From: Flaveria trinervia
Lineage: Eukaryota; Streptophyta; Magnoliopsida; Asterales; Asteraceae
Assembly: GCA_025506515.1 (NCBI GenBank)
Contig: CM046442.1
Coordinates: 111,734,491-111,798,490, forward strand
Reading direction: 5' to 3'
Length of the DNA stretch: 64,000 bases
Positions 21,701-34,670 of the stretch are shown piece by piece; position 1 is the stretch's first letter; every line of letters begins with the position of its first letter. The notes below the pieces were generated by a model, which had not been told where the DNA came from, did not search any database, and saw only the letters and a program-made list of their open reading frames with translations. A program made the position numbers and the translations under genes.

Positions 21701-22784
21701 AGTGCTCCACAAGTACCCTGAATAGTTTGCAGAACTATCTCAGTTGAAACTACAAGAAGGACTGACTACTGCAGAACTGATCAGAGGGGTGTCTACTCCC
21801 AAGGGTAAGGTAGATCAAAAGATAATAGCCTGGAAGTATGACAGCAGATGGAATATGTTCATGGTGAAGAGAATCTCAGGGCTAGTACAATTCTTTACTG
21901 AGTACTCAGCTCTTGTAAATGCCCTTGAGATTCATGATTTGAAGGAGCTAGCTCAACTTGAACTAATCAATCATGCAGCTATGTTCAGGGGATATGAATT
22001 TGAGAACATACTTAAGATGTTCAGAAGAACAAACAACTTCAATTCATTAAAGACAATTTGCTTCAGAAAAGATAAAACTTTTGTCAATCCCCTGGATAAG
22101 AAGAAAAAGATGCAAGCAGAGGAAATTGTATTCCCTGAGTTGAAGGTAAAGCCAACCGAATCATTGAAGAGGAAAGTAGTATCTGGTACTCATTCCTCCA
22201 CTCCCATCTCAGACGTGTACTATAATGAGAAAACCTATGAGATGGTGATTGAAAGGAAGTGGGGAGGAAAGGAAGGAGCTGACATAAGACTATTCAGTGG
22301 ATATGAAGTAAGATTACTTGATGAATCATACATCCACTACATTTATACCAGGCACTTCAGGGAATTAAACAACAAATTGGGTGAACAAGACATGCACTTC
22401 TTTCTTAAATGCATCAAGTTGTTGAAACTGGCCTATGATCGAATAAATACTAAAAGAGACAAAAGAAAGAAGAAGAAAACACCACTGCAACTTGAAAATA
22501 TTGTTAAACTTGAAGTGGGTGTGGGAGGGAGTTTATTGATTCATAGAGATGGTCTTTCTACAATCTCCATCTGAGAACCTATTTCACTGAAAAAGTTATC
22601 AATGGAAGCCATCTACAACATGAGTAGAATGAAGATACATGTGCTAAGTAGAGATAGGATGTCAGAAGCAACTAATTTTGTAAACATGATCAAGGCTATC
22701 CTGGATCCTATTAAAGCTGCATTCATACTACCTCCAGAAGACCCAGCTGAATCATCACAACATCAATCACCTCCTAAACATTGA
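18701..22784 (+). pseudogene. Element C extra ORF after pol (env position), broken
   Basis: It starts MANLTWSKLHNVSGYLN at 18701, with two early frameshifts. The N-terminal domain has RFFWESAEVVDDD, and after another shift the YPRF motif (FLMYPRFIQCLINESF, near 19292). Frame 19091-21175 is continuous except for TAA at 19463. It holds a Pro/Gln/Ser-rich linker (about 19490-19800) and a long Glu/Lys coiled-coil-like region with heptads (19960-20350), then acidic and basic stretches. Shifts near 21130 and 21620 follow. The C-terminal domain (21744-22784, TGA at 22572) contains KIIAWKYDSRWNMFMVKR and YNEKTYEMVIERKW. Homologues are at 57899-61244 and 46623-43304. I see no signal peptide or membrane segment, so a classical envelope is unlikely. 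Function unknown. Confidence 0.75.
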
Positions 22785-22808
22785 GGAAAACTAGGCTGTA
22801 TAATCCTT

Positions 22809-22816
22809 AGGGGGAG
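22809..22816 (+). other. Element C 3' polypurine tract
   Basis: AGGGGGAG occurs just after the last stop of the extra ORF, as in D and E, but the next bases (TATAGCAAC) do not begin a recognisable LTR. The right edge of C is therefore placed here. Confidence 0.65.
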
Positions 22817-23172
22817 TATAGCAACAAGACTTCCTCAAACCTTGATGCAATTGAGTTCAAACATCTAAAAACCCTCCAAAACACAAAACCAAACATACAA
22901 ACACACATAAGCATAGGCTAAAACCATCCAAGAACACAAGAAAACATCGAATTCATACCTTAAATTTGACTTCTTCAAAAACCTGAAAGCTCTGATCTTT
23001 CTCTCTCTAAAACCATATGAAAAGGTTGATGGTACAGGAGTGTGGGCGGCTATACTTCTTTTGTACCAAATATTATTTAAAATCTTGTCCTTTTACACGT
23101 TTAACCCCTCAACTTGGGTTTTATTGTTTTTCTTCTTTTTTATCCACCTTTTCTCATCTTTTAAAATTTTCA
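22817..23172. other. Non-coding stretch between element C and a Ty3 remnant
   Basis: AT-rich sequence with ACACA-rich and TTTCTCTCTC-like runs. No match to the C LTR and no gene were seen. Confidence 0.6.
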
Positions 23173-24010
23173 GGTATTACAGATATGGTCATATGAATTC
23201 ATGGTTATGCCTTTTCGTTTGACTGATGCACCTATTATGCTCATGGATTTGATGAACTGTGTGTGCAAACCATACTTGGACAAATTTTCTATGATATTAT
23301 TCAAATTCCAAATTTGATCATAGATAACATCTCCATTATATCCTTGAACTTCTAAAGAAGAAAAACTTTATGCCAACTTTTCCAAGTGTGAATTTTGGCT
23401 TAGGAGAGTCCAATTTCTTGGTCACATTGTGAATGATAAAGGAATGTGCATGAATCCTGTAGAGATTAAGGCAGTGAAGAATTGGATTGAACCTAAAACT
23501 CCCACCAAGATCCAGTCATTCCTTAGTCTTGCTAGTTATTATCGTTGTTTTGTTCCAAATTTATTGAATATTGTTGTGCCTCTCACTTGTTAACTAATCA
23601 GGATAAGCCTTTTATATGGGGGTAAGATAAAGAGAAATCCTTTCAAACTCTTGAAAAAGCTATGCAATGCGCCAATTTTAACCTTACCGGTTAAAACGTT
23701 GATTTCGTTGTCTATTGTGATGCTTTTAAGCGCGGTCTTGGTTGTATTCTTATTCAACAAGAAAAGTTTATAGCTTATGCCTCAAGGCATATCAAGATTC
23801 AAGAAAAGAACAATACAACTCATGATCTCGATTTGGGTGCTCTTGTTTTACACTCAAAATCCAGACATAATATCTTTATGGCACCATGTGTGTGGCATTT
23901 ACTGATCATAAGAGTCTACAACATATGTTTAATTAGAAAGCATTGAACATGAAACAACGATGATGGATCAAATTACTTAACGACAATGACTACGAGATAT
24001 GTTATCACAG
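23173..24010 (+). pseudogene. Element F: Ty3/gypsy reverse transcriptase and RNase H remnant
   Basis: Across several frames it reads EFMVMPFRLTDAP, then YANFSKCEFWLRRVQFLGHI (about 23370-23430), IKAVKNWIEPKTPTKIQSFL, and FVVYCDAFKRGLGCIL with FIAYASRHIK (about 23700-23800) from RNase H. The catalytic FxDD block is not intact. No LTRs, gag or integrase remain nearby. Order and phrasing are Ty3, not copia; it is too decayed to assign a lineage. Confidence 0.85.
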
Positions 24011-26704
24011 AGATTTGTTAAGTTTTGCAACATTTGCAACCCGAGGAAAGTGTCGGCAATAGTGTCAGCTCTAGGCAGCGGCATACAGTGGTTGTGTGAT
24101 GGTTACGGTTAAATAAAGAGGAGAAGGGGGATTGACGGAAATTAGGGAACCCTAATCCCCTTATTTTATATTTAAAATAATTATCAATTTAAATCTTGTA
24201 GTTTTGTTTATGGTTCTTGTATTATTAAATTTAATTTACATATAAACCTTGTGGTTTTACTAGTTAACCATTAATTAGATAAAAACATTTTAAACTATTA
24301 AAATGTTTAATTAATTAGTTATTAATTAACGGTTAATACCATTTTGATTATTACTCTAAATAATTAATCAACATGATTAAACGGTAATTCAATAAGCATA
24401 ACACGGAACCATCACACTTTAATATTGTGTTGTTTTTCATTATGTAACTCTTCGGATCGTATGTGAATAGTAACATCGAAATATCGTTGATCAGACATCT
24501 AATATTCAATACTTTTAAATTTCTATTTATTTGGCCACATGTGTGTATGTAGATAGTATAATACATATGACTTGCACACATTTAGATTACAAATTTGTTT
24601 ATTGTTTCACTTTGAATTTTAAGATAAACGATTATGTTTCAATCATCTTATACATAAAATATAAGAAAATGTGTATATTGATGGCAGTTCTCACAATTTT
24701 AAAGTTATTTGTGAGTTCACTATGATTTGAACCTGTCTATTTAACCTTTTATTTTTACTAACAGATTTGTATATATTAATTTTGTGGTATTATAATTGTT
24801 TAAAACTTTAGTAATTATTTTATGTTAAGAAATGTACTTTGATTATAGATGATTGTTTTTTTGAAATAAAGTTTTAAATTTTTATATTTGAAGATGTAAT
24901 TTTATTGGTTTTAAATTATAAATAAGACTTAAATTTGAGAAAAATATAATATATAATTCGATAGTTTTAAGAAGATAAATATGTAAGTATCTTTAATAAA
25001 AACAATGGTAAAATAATTATGCAATAAATAATAAGTAGTTTAATGAGACAAAGTTTTTGGTTGTTCGCACTAAGAGCACTCATGTGCTCATGAATGGCAA
25101 TAATTGCAGAGACGCGCTTCCAACCAAAGGCATTCAATTTCTCTATTAATTTTTTACTATTATTTTTATTATTATTATTCTCCGTGTAATACACGGGTTA
25201 AACAAATGAAATATTAAATAATTATTAATAAAAATTTATGGATTATAAAATCGTGTTTGAAAATAATATATGATTATAAGTATGTATAAATAATTATTTT
25301 AAGTAAATAAACAATAAGTTATTTTTCTTAAACTTTTATTTTATTAAAAAATTGTGATTTTTAAATATATTGTTTTAAGAAAAATGATTTTTTTAAAATA
25401 TATTGTTGTATTATATATTTTATAAAATTTTTGTTTTTAAAATGTGTTTTTAATAAAAAATAGATTTTTAATTTATTACATTATTATATTTTTTAATTTA
25501 AAAATTATATGAGTAATATTATTAGTATTCAATATTATTATTAATAATATAGAGAAATAAAAAAGTAAGTATAATGAGATCTGCAATAGTTTTACATTTA
25601 TTTTAGTTTTTTATAGATAGATAGATATACTAAACACTCATTAAATAAACGGAATAAATTTTAATATAAATTATATATATAAAATAAACATGAATAGTTA
25701 CAATATAATATCTTAATATAAAATATAATTAAAATTATATATAGGTAGTAGCTCAAGAAATAATTAACTATAACAATTTTAACTCTCTTATCTAAATAGT
25801 TTTATTTTTAAACATTCGTTTTAAAATTTTTTATAAAAAAATATTTTTATAAAAAGCTTGTTTTTAAAAAATATGATTTATAATCATTTTGGTTATTTTA
25901 ATCAGACTGTTTAAAATATTTCACTTGTTTATAATTTTTTTAAAAACAAAACGATTTTAACGTATTTTATTTAAAAAATGTTTAATGTTTTAGAAAATTC
26001 CATATTATATAAAAATTTAATTTTTTGTTATTTAGATCTTAACTAAAAGATGTTATTTTTAATTTCCTCCATAAATTCTATTATAAAAATAGATAGGTTG
26101 ATTTTAAAAAAAAAATATAAGAAAGAAACATAACAATTAATAAGAGCGAGAAATTTGTATAAGTGTTTAAATTACCATAACATCCTTTTGGAAGGAAAAT
26201 TGATATGTGAATGTCTAAAAATAAGAAAAATAATAAAAACATAGGTTAAAAAAATAACAGGTACCAAAAGAAACCTTTTTTAGTTAGAGTTTATAGATTA
26301 TAAATTTATTTTAGTGTTAAACTACTCTAAATGATTTTACATTATACTTAGGTTTAAACGCATAATCTTTATTCTAAAAAGCAAAGGTTTTATCATATTA
26401 GCTAGTCCCACATTGATAATTGTCTATTATCTTAAACCTGTTTGTACTTACAACGTTTAAATTAATAACGTTTTATTATTTGGTCGTATCCAATAATAAT
26501 AGAAGGGGCAAATATTACATTAGTAGAAATAAAGGGCTGTTGATGTAAATAACAAATATTATAGGGACTAAAATGTTTAAAACTTTCATTTATCATAATA
26601 GATAGTAAAGAACTACTAGACAAGAAAGAATCAAATTGCAGAAAACTCATAAAAAATACTACAAAAACTTGTTACATTGCTTATGAAAATTCTATCAAAT
26701 GGTA
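24011..26704. other. AT-rich intergenic region downstream of the transporter gene
   Basis: Very AT-rich, with poly-A/T runs and short inverted AT stretches. ORFs of up to 76 codons have low-complexity composition and no recognisable domain. A small perfect hairpin, CCGTGTAATACACGG, sits at about 25182-25196. No gene is supported. The stretch just before 26705 should contain the transporter 3' UTR. Confidence 0.6.
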
Positions 26705-29700
26705 TTAAACATGATCATCAGTTTGAAATTTCTCAGTATCATTAGAGGTTTTCACATAAAATCGATTGAGCCTTTCCAGCGACTTCTTGACCTGCAAAAT
26801 TGAAAGTAGAAGTTACAAATGATAAAAAAAAAATTAAGGTGAATAGCTTGTGTTTGCGGGGTAAAACCTAACACGAACCTGAAAATTTGACATGAACCCG
26901 AACACAACAAGCTTAATGACAAACATGACTAGTTTAACATTTTTACACGCTAATACTCTAAATTTATAACTTTACAACAAAAGAATGCAATAGTATATAA
27001 AACAATGTCATTTGGACTATTAAAACTTGATGCTTATTTATCTTCTAAATTTTGGAATAAAATACTCAACCAATTAACTTACTACATAAAAGCATTTCTG
27101 AAAAGGAAGTTTAAAATATATGGATAAAACGGGTCAACCCACGAATCCACTAGCTCAACCCGATATTGACCCAACCTTGTTTAGCCTAAACTACAACTTA
27201 GTGAATATTCATGTCAATGTTAGAAATTCAGAACCATAATAATAAAGGTACCTGATCATCCCAATCCGTTCTCCAAGTCAAGTATACAAGCGCAAGCGAT
27301 TGAGCTACAATGCCACCAATCATTCCAAGCCAAATACCCTATCGAGTGAACAATAAACTTAATTGTTGTACAAAATCGCAAAAAAAGAGAGATATTGATG
27401 TATTTTGTTTCGTGATGATTATGTATATCAGATGGTAGTTTACCTTTACTTGGAGGCTTGTCAAATATCCAAGCAATGCTCCCAATGGAACACCAATCAA
27501 GTAATAGCAAACGAGGTTAATAATCGCTACCGTTCCTTGCATTCCTGCTCCAACCGCCACACCTAATGACAAAAGGCGTGCGGGTTGGGTTCAAATTATC
27601 ACAAACTCGTCGCAGAAAACATTAATATCATAAATTTCCATTAATAGAAACTTAGAAAGTTCCTAAATAGATTATAATTTCTATATATACGAATTTGAGA
27701 ATGTGGGATCTTGATAACATATGCTTCCCTATAATAGAAAGTACTGATCCAAAATTTTAATATGTTAAACACTTTTCCATAACTAAATGCTGTTAACTTA
27801 ACCGAGTCTGACTATAAGTAGGTTGCGTTCAATACAGAACCAATTTTAGGTAAAGACCATATAAGCAGTAGTACATAGGGTATATAAGATAAACTGAGAG
27901 AGATAAGGTAGTTGCCTTATGCAAAGCAATATGTACGAGTGTTTATGAAGGTATCGCAATTCTATACTTGAAACTGATTTTGTATTGAAAGGTCCCCTAT
28001 GTTTATGAGGTTATCGCATAATGAAAGGTAACTCTATTCATTACGAAATAGAAGTTCATGGTTTCACTAGATTTAACTAAAAATAGAAATTTCAAAAGGA
28101 GACAAACTCAAAGAATGGAATTACCTGATAGAACTGGATATATGCTATTGAGCAAGACGGAAAATGAAAGTAAAATAGAAAGTTCTGATACGGAATCTGC
28201 AACTCGTTCATCATCAGTAAACATATAAGCAAGTTTTCTGCCAAACACCAAGCAAAGAACAAAGAAAAATGTTCCTATCGCGATTGAAGTTCCCAACAAA
28301 ACTTTAATTGAGAATTTTGCAGCTTTAGCATTTCCTCTTCCAAGTTCATTTGCAACCCGTACACTAAAAAATATAGAAAAGTAGAAATTTATCAGATGAA
28401 TATACAACACGCCAAAAGTTGTGCATTGTAAATGATTTATGGGTCTTTTAAGTACCATGCAGCGCCTAAGAAGCCGAGGCTTATCATAAACTCCCATGCA
28501 TTAATGTTCAAGCTGCAAATTTTCAAAATTGTTTCAACTTTTGTCAAAATTTTATAATAAAATTATAAGAAACAGAAACAAAAATGAGGTTTATACCATA
28601 TGGAAAAGGCAGAAATGGCAACTTCTGCGTTTGCCATGTATCCAGCAAGTAAGACCAACACCGCGTTGTACCATAGCTCCAAGCTAACAAAAAGGAAAAG
28701 AAAAAGATATCGGGTGGTTAAGATTGCATTTGAACCGTGGTAAGATACAAATAGTTGAATGTTGAGGTTTAAACAAATTGACTTCTGAGGTCAAATTTAT
28801 TCATCATAAAGATCAACACTGAGGTAATAACTTAAATTTCAGATAATATTTCAATTGAAGGCTCAGACACGAGGTAAATAACTAAAATACCAAAATTTAG
28901 ATAACCTCTATGTTGTAAGAATATGTGGATACAGAAACTCAATCTCATAAGTGATTAACTTTTGACTTTCAAGGTCAAGTTGTCTTCTTTTCAACATCTA
29001 AATTGGGCATAATAACTCATATATCTAATAACATTCTGATCACTACTTGCACTCTCTAGACCAGAAAGTAGAAAGATATATTGTTTGCTTAATGTTTGTT
29101 GTTTAAAAAAGTATCAAAACTGAACTTCATAAAGAAGATGTTCGACTTCAAAAGTCAATATAGACAACACAAATTGAAAGAACACTCACCAGACCATAAC
29201 ACCAGATGACACTGAAAGCTTCACAACAGGAACCAAATCTTTAAATGCAGCAACTGTAACCCTTTCCATGAATACGGACACCATCCACCAAAAATGTATA
29301 TAAATTCTCCGATCACCAGAAACCACGATGACACTGACAACGCGATCATTGCCCCGGGCACCCCGTATCCCAACTTATACACCAAAAGCCATGACAGCGG
29401 GATGTGGATACCAAACTGAAAGATGGAGAGCCAAGCAATCACCATGTTCTTCAACTGTGCTTGCAGAAACATTTGTACCGTCAAGCTAAACACAAAGTTG
29501 TAGACGAAAGGGATGAACCACAGTGATATGTATCCACCACTCCGAGCTATCGATTCGTCCTCTCCAAGGAGTCTGTACACTTGTGTACCGAAGATGAAAA
29601 TTGGCAGCATAACGGTCAAACTAATCAAGTCAACGATCCATGATCGTTGCAGGTATATCCCCATCATATGGTGTTGCCCAGCCCCAAACGCTTGACCGCA

Positions 29701-30661
29701 GAGAGTTTCAGTTGCACTCGACATCCCCAACTATCAAATTGATGAAATTACAGATCAAAACTCAGCAATTAGCAGCATCGTTTTCAGAACCGGACGGGGC
29801 CTCGCCAGTCGGACTGCTTATAGAACTGGTCCGGTTATACCTATTTCGGTCGTTTTAAGTTGAACTAGCAGGGTTACGGTCGGACCCGTTGAACCGGACC
29901 GGATTTCAAATCTTTTATGTTTATTCCTTTTTGATTAATTTACTATTGTAAAATCCTTATTTTATATATTTAATTTATATTTATTAAAAAATAAAAATCT
30001 ACAGAGAATTAGATGTATCCCCACCCATATATGAAACTACATATTTTTTTCAAAAGACACAAGTTTTTAATACATATATACAATGCACTTAGTTTTAGAA
30101 AAAAAATATGTAATTTTACTAGTTTAAAATGTGATATATACAATTACCCCTTATTTATATGAGTAAATTAGTACTTGCATCCGTTACATTTCTTATTTTA
30201 ACCATTCATATTTCTACGCTTTCAAAACCTACGGTGCTAAAAACGGTTAATTGGGAAACGTTCAAGGACGCAAAATGTAATCTACTTTTTTTTATATATA
30301 TTTTGCTACAAATTAGATATTTTTGTATTCTATTAAAAATCGTAATCGGTCCTGGTGTTTGTGTCACACGGTCCAACCAGTGAGTCAGTAAAGGGTGACT
30401 TACGAGGATTCCATTGACGAATCGGACGCTTAGGGTTTGTACGAGTGCGTAACCAGCGAGATCCAAATCGCTTATATGACCGATGAAGGATTGGGTGATG
30501 ACGATGGTTCCGAATGCACAAACTCTTGATACAACACCGGGTAATGCGACTCTCCATATCTTTTTGGATTCAGTCCATACTCTCTGTGTCAAAGCAACTT
30601 CTGCATCTTCTTCTTCTTCTGCGTGTCGAAGTAGCTTCGTTTGGAGGTTGCTGTTATCCAT
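26705..30661 (-). CDS. MATE/DETOXIFICATION-family efflux transporter, eight exons, one frameshift in exon 2
   Basis: Exons by splice sites and similarity: 30661-30404, 29730-29190, 28683-28597, 28512-28456, 28363-28125, 27562-27444, 27338-27252 and 26791-26705; all introns are GT-AG. Family hallmarks: WRVALPGVVSRVCAFG, QSFIGHISDLDLAGYALVQT and FVNGIL (exon 1), GMSSATETLCGQAFGAGQHH and MFLQAQLKNMVIAW (exon 2), RVANELGRGNAKAAKFS (exon 5), GVAVGAGMQG with CYYLIGVPLGALLGY (exon 6). Predicted about 491 residues and 12 membrane helices, typical for plant DTX proteins, which export metabolites or toxins by proton or sodium antiport at plasma or vacuolar membrane. Exon lengths sum to 1475, one short of a multiple of three. 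The frame breaks near 29258-29262 after CPYSWKG, while the +1 frame continues TVAAFKDLVPVVKLS. It is either newly inactivated or holds a sequence error. Substrate unknown. Confidence 0.88.
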
Positions 30662-30982
30662 TTCTAACTTAACCTGACAAAACCAACGGAACGGATGTTA
30701 ATATATTATGGAGGTCTTGGTCCTTTGTGCTCGTGTTTTCCGCTGTGGAATGTACGTGGTCACAATTTTGATTTCCGACTGTGGTCGGTGGTCGGTGGTC
30801 GGTGTTCGGGGCAGTGTCGATGATGAACAATTTCAATAGCATCTTTATTTTACTCGTATCATTCACATTTATTCAGAGAAGACTAAATACTAATAGTACA
30901 ATAAACATTACCCATAGTGGTCACTAGTATCGAAAAGAAAACTCTTCGAACAAATAAACAAAGCAAAAAGCAGACACAGAGC

Positions 30983-30990
30983 ATTTTATA
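30983..30990 (-). promoter_or_regulatory. Candidate TATA box of the transporter gene
   Basis: The minus strand reads ACTATAAAATGC, about 320 bp before the start codon at 30661. That would give a 5' UTR near 290 nt if the leader is unspliced. A second AT run (TATATATA) lies about 15 bp further upstream. Position-based guess only. Confidence 0.4.
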
Positions 30991-31778
30991 GTCCGTCCCC
31001 ATATATATAAGTTGGTCTCCCGTATTATTAACAAAATGATTATGAGTTAAAGAGATTGAAAATTTATATGAAATGTATCGTGTTTTGCTTTTAAAAAAAA
31101 TGTATCGTGTTTTCTTATATTTAAAGAATATAATACATCAGTCATAAATTTTTAATATTTTTTTAAAGTAACTATGAATAGATAAAAAAGAAAATGTGAT
31201 GACAAAGATATTAAAAATTATTATTTCATTGAAAAAGAAAGAAAAAAATAATGACTTTTAATATAGTATAATTATGGGGATAGGGGATTGATTGTGAGTG
31301 CTCTTACAAAAGATGAACCAAACACGCAAAACGTAAAACGTATAAGATAATAATCAAGTCAATCTAGGACCATTTTACGACGGGACTATTAAACGAGGAA
31401 AAAATAAACAAGAAAAACATTGAACCACACATTAACCTAATAAAGTTATCGTTTTCGGATGGAAATGACAAATTTTCAAAACCTTACGAAGCCAGATTAT
31501 AAAAAAATTCATAAGAAAAAAATAAATGTGAATAAACCGCGGGAAAAAGAAAAGATAATTCATTCTTTAAATAAGTTCAATTTGACGGGTCATGTATCCA
31601 ATTTTCTAATTTGATGATCTAAAATTTATTCGTAAGTAAACACTTGAATCTGGTCTCACTTAATACATATTTTATTAATCGCAAAAATTATTGAATTTTT
31701 TATATTAAACATGATAAAGGTCGATGGATCAAACGTATTATTTAAACATTTTCTTTTCAAGTTTCAAGTAATAAGTTA

Positions 31779-31803
31779 ATATATATATATATATATATAT
31801 ATA
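31779..31803. repeat. (AT)12 microsatellite
   Basis: Uninterrupted AT dinucleotides over 25 bases in an AT-rich setting. Confidence 0.95.
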
Positions 31804-33011
31804 AATTTATTCGAAAAATAATTAAATCAACGATATTATTATTTCTGTATTTTATTACGTTTATATTTTCCAGACGAGCAATTTTCGGCATTTAGAGTAC
31901 ACGTTTCGTGACCATAATTATTCAATTTTTTAATGGAAATAACAATGTTTACCCCTTACGATGACAAAGATGGATCGGTGGACTTCAAAAACAATATATT
32001 CAACCATTTAAATATTCGTTTTTTGATATTCAACCACGTGTTAATGGTGTACCATCCACCTACTATAATCACAACGCAAGGTGTCCATGATGTCCATGCT
32101 TATGCAACTTGATATTTTTTTATTATCTTATACATTTGAAATAGATAGATTTATATAAAATATATTTTTAGCTATTATTGACACTTTATCTTTTAAATTT
32201 GTATTCTGTTAATGTTTAATAACTGTGATATGTAAACGTTAGAAATTTTATAAACATTGATAACAATGTATGCATTTAAAAATACCGATTTCATAAATTT
32301 AATATATATCTTAAATAAGTATATAAACTTTAACCATGTAAGTCCTCATACATGATATGTATATTGCTATATACTATTATGCAAAGTCAAACTTCAATGG
32401 ATTGGTATTTTCCGAATTATTTAAAATACCTCCCAAAGGGCTTGTCTTCGTCTAAAAGATTTAAAATATCGTTTAGAAAATATATGAATTACGTCATCGG
32501 ACCAATGACAAATCTGAGTGCTATCTTGTCTCTATGCAATTGTACACATATTCTAAATAAATAACCACAATTAGTATTTATATATAAAGACTCGTTACAA
32601 TTAAAAATTACTATGATGGTGATTAATAATAACAAACATGAACTATTTATTAAATTAATAGAAAAATAGCACTACGGGTTAACGGTTTAGTGACGTGAAT
32701 AATACTAGATTCTGAATTTGTGATTGGCTGTTCACGTCACCTAACGATGTTTTGTTGGACCATTTTTTTATTTTACTTTTTTTTTATTATTTTTAGTGTA
32801 TTTTTTAGATGTTCTAGACAATAGGTGCGTATTAAACATTAAAAGGTGATGGTAGGCCATGCGTTGAGTTCCTTCAACTCGATTTCGATCTCTTAAAAGT
32901 AGAATTATATAAGTTAGAAATTATATACCAACTTGTAGTTGAATTGTATTTCAGTATGACATTTTTAATTATTAGTAAAGCTTAAAGTGGGATTATTTTG
33001 TTACTAACTAC

Positions 33012-33055
33012 ATAATAACCTGATAATAACCTGATAATAACCTGATAATAACCTA
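33012..33055. repeat. Four tandem copies of the 11-mer ATAATAACCTG
   Basis: Three perfect units and a fourth ending in A instead of G. It is short and recent-looking, in non-coding sequence. Confidence 0.95.
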
Positions 33056-34269
33056 ATGGGGTTAGTGGGAACATTAGGTGGCAATGTGAGCCATGTGTTG
33101 TGTACTACACCTAACCATGTCTAACGCATTTGGATCTACACCATCTATTATAAAATGAAATAAAATCCTATTTTAGTCTATAGCCACCCCTTTAACGGGT
33201 TTCGGGTAGAGTAGATAAAAAAAAAACATATATGAAAATTTCGTTTTAGTAGATAGTCAAAATTACAAAATTATGTTACCCTGGACCCGTGGTTGAAAAA
33301 CCCACTCCTCATTCATATTGATATAATTCTTGTTTGATGTTTACTTTGGTTTTTCTAACCACCATCTTTTATGCGTATTGAAATTTGCTTCTAAAAAGTG
33401 GTAATTCAACTTCTTTTACACATAAGTAAGACCATCGATCTCCAATGATATTATCATTATAGACGCTATGCCTCCATCTACCCTAGGCGGGCCGATCTCC
33501 TCTTGCGGCAAACGAATTCACTCCCTCTCTTCTCGCCTCGTCAGACTCACCCGTCTTGGGCCCGCAAATTCTTACCCCTCACACCATCAAGTTAAAAATG
33601 GTCTAAGAAAAATATGATTTGTCTAAACACTCTAACTAATCTAGATTTAACATATCTTTAACACCTTCTATTCAACTAACACCATCAAATTAATCTGTTC
33701 ATGCTCTCTCTATTTCAAACTAACTTTAAAACATCAAATTAAAGAACATAAACAGCAATGATTGACATAAATGATAACAGACTTACTATTTGTGGTAACC
33801 GTCGCCGAGGCAGCTGCCGGAGGCCGTGGAGCACCGCCGAGGGTGTGTGAGTTAGGCGGAAGACGGTGGTCGGAGGGAGGACTAAGGAGGAGAAGAGGGT
33901 TGTTTTGATATATAAGAGTAAAAGGGGGTAGGTATGGTTATGTGTTTGACGAGTGTGTACCTACCCCTCAAAAATAATATTATTCAAGCCCGCCATTTGA
34001 TATTTATGATTGGTATGCAATTTTTTGCAATTTTATAGCATGTTATTTTATTATTTATATTTTTTATAGTTCCTTGAATGCATATTTATATACTCTATAA
34101 TATTATATTTTTTTGGAAGATTTACGTATTTTCTTGAGCTAATCTCGGTTTTCGTTCCTAGGTTTTGCAAATTTTCTCCACTTGAGTACCAACGTTTATT
34201 TTGTCTCCGGCCTGAGTTTTACGAATCGTTTCTATTTTCGTCCTTTGACTAACGGTGTTAACATTTTCT

Positions 34270-34670
34270 GTTAGATTTTTTAAAAATGACCAAAATACCC
34301 CCAAGGGCTATAAAAATATAAACAACATCACTTTTTAATTCCATCTCACCTTCCTTTCTCCACAACACCACACACAACCGCTGGCTCTGTGGCTCCGTGG
34401 CCGCTGGCGATGACATGGCGGTGGGGAAGCGTTTGAGGGCTACACTAAAGTAGAGCTCAAAGACTTGCACTAAAGGGGGTGGGATGTATTGGGGTGTGAA
34501 CGGATGTAGGCTTGCTGGAGAAAGCCGGTGGGGGAGGCGAGGAGGGTGGAGGCGACATGAAGAGGCATTGTTTGACCGTGGTTCCGGCGGGCAGCTTCAA
34601 CGATTGAGTGGTTCAACACGGTGGCCGCCTCCGGCGTTAGGGTTTGCTGGATCGTACTAAATCCTCTTCG
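34270..34670 (-). pseudogene. Captured fragment of an SMXL (SMAX1-like, Clp-N domain) gene
   Basis: On the minus strand a frame ending near 34470 reads GFSTIQQTLTPEAATVLNHS, then EAARRNHGQTMPLHVA, LLASPTGFLQQAYIRSHPN and SHPL. This is the highly conserved start of SMXL proteins, nuclear repressors in strigolactone/karrikin signalling that carry an N-terminal double Clp-N domain. After a one-base shift it continues VFELYFSVALKRFPTA, the next conserved segment. Only this piece of the first exon is present, and the frame then runs out through the terminal repeat. Recognised from memory of the family; no functional product is expected. Confidence 0.75.

Larger units (their letters stand above)
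8702..22816 (+). mobile_element. Element C: Sirevirus-like Ty1/copia element with an extra ORF after pol
   Basis: The order is 5' LTR (end at 9595), initiator-Met primer site, gag (about 9816-12986), protease, integrase, RT and RNase H (to 16432), a 2.3 kb spacer, an extra ORF (18701-22784) and a polypurine tract (22809-22816). Integrase before RT places it in Ty1/copia. Length over 14 kb, Gag with extra zinc knuckles, AGGGGGAG tracts and an ORF after pol fit the Sirevirus lineage. I could not match any sequence after the purine tract to the 5' LTR, so the 3' LTR seems lost. The 5' LTR start is obscured by element B. All frames are broken. Confidence 0.82.
30662..34135. other. Intergenic region upstream of the transporter gene
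   Basis: Mostly AT-rich, with no supported gene. It contains an (AT)n microsatellite at 31779-31803 and four tandem copies of an 11-mer at 33012-33055. Two GC-richer islands, at about 33470-33570 and 33790-33900, stand out but gave no recognisable protein in any frame. Confidence 0.6.

Noticed and set aside
23040..23222. Phe-rich 60-codon ORF resembling a membrane peptide
   Set aside because: T-rich non-coding sequence running into the Ty3 remnant; no domain.
25175..25200. Hairpin CCGTGTAATACACGG as a Helitron end or terminator
   Set aside because: No CTRR end follows at the expected distance on either strand and no TC start was found; left as a plain hairpin.
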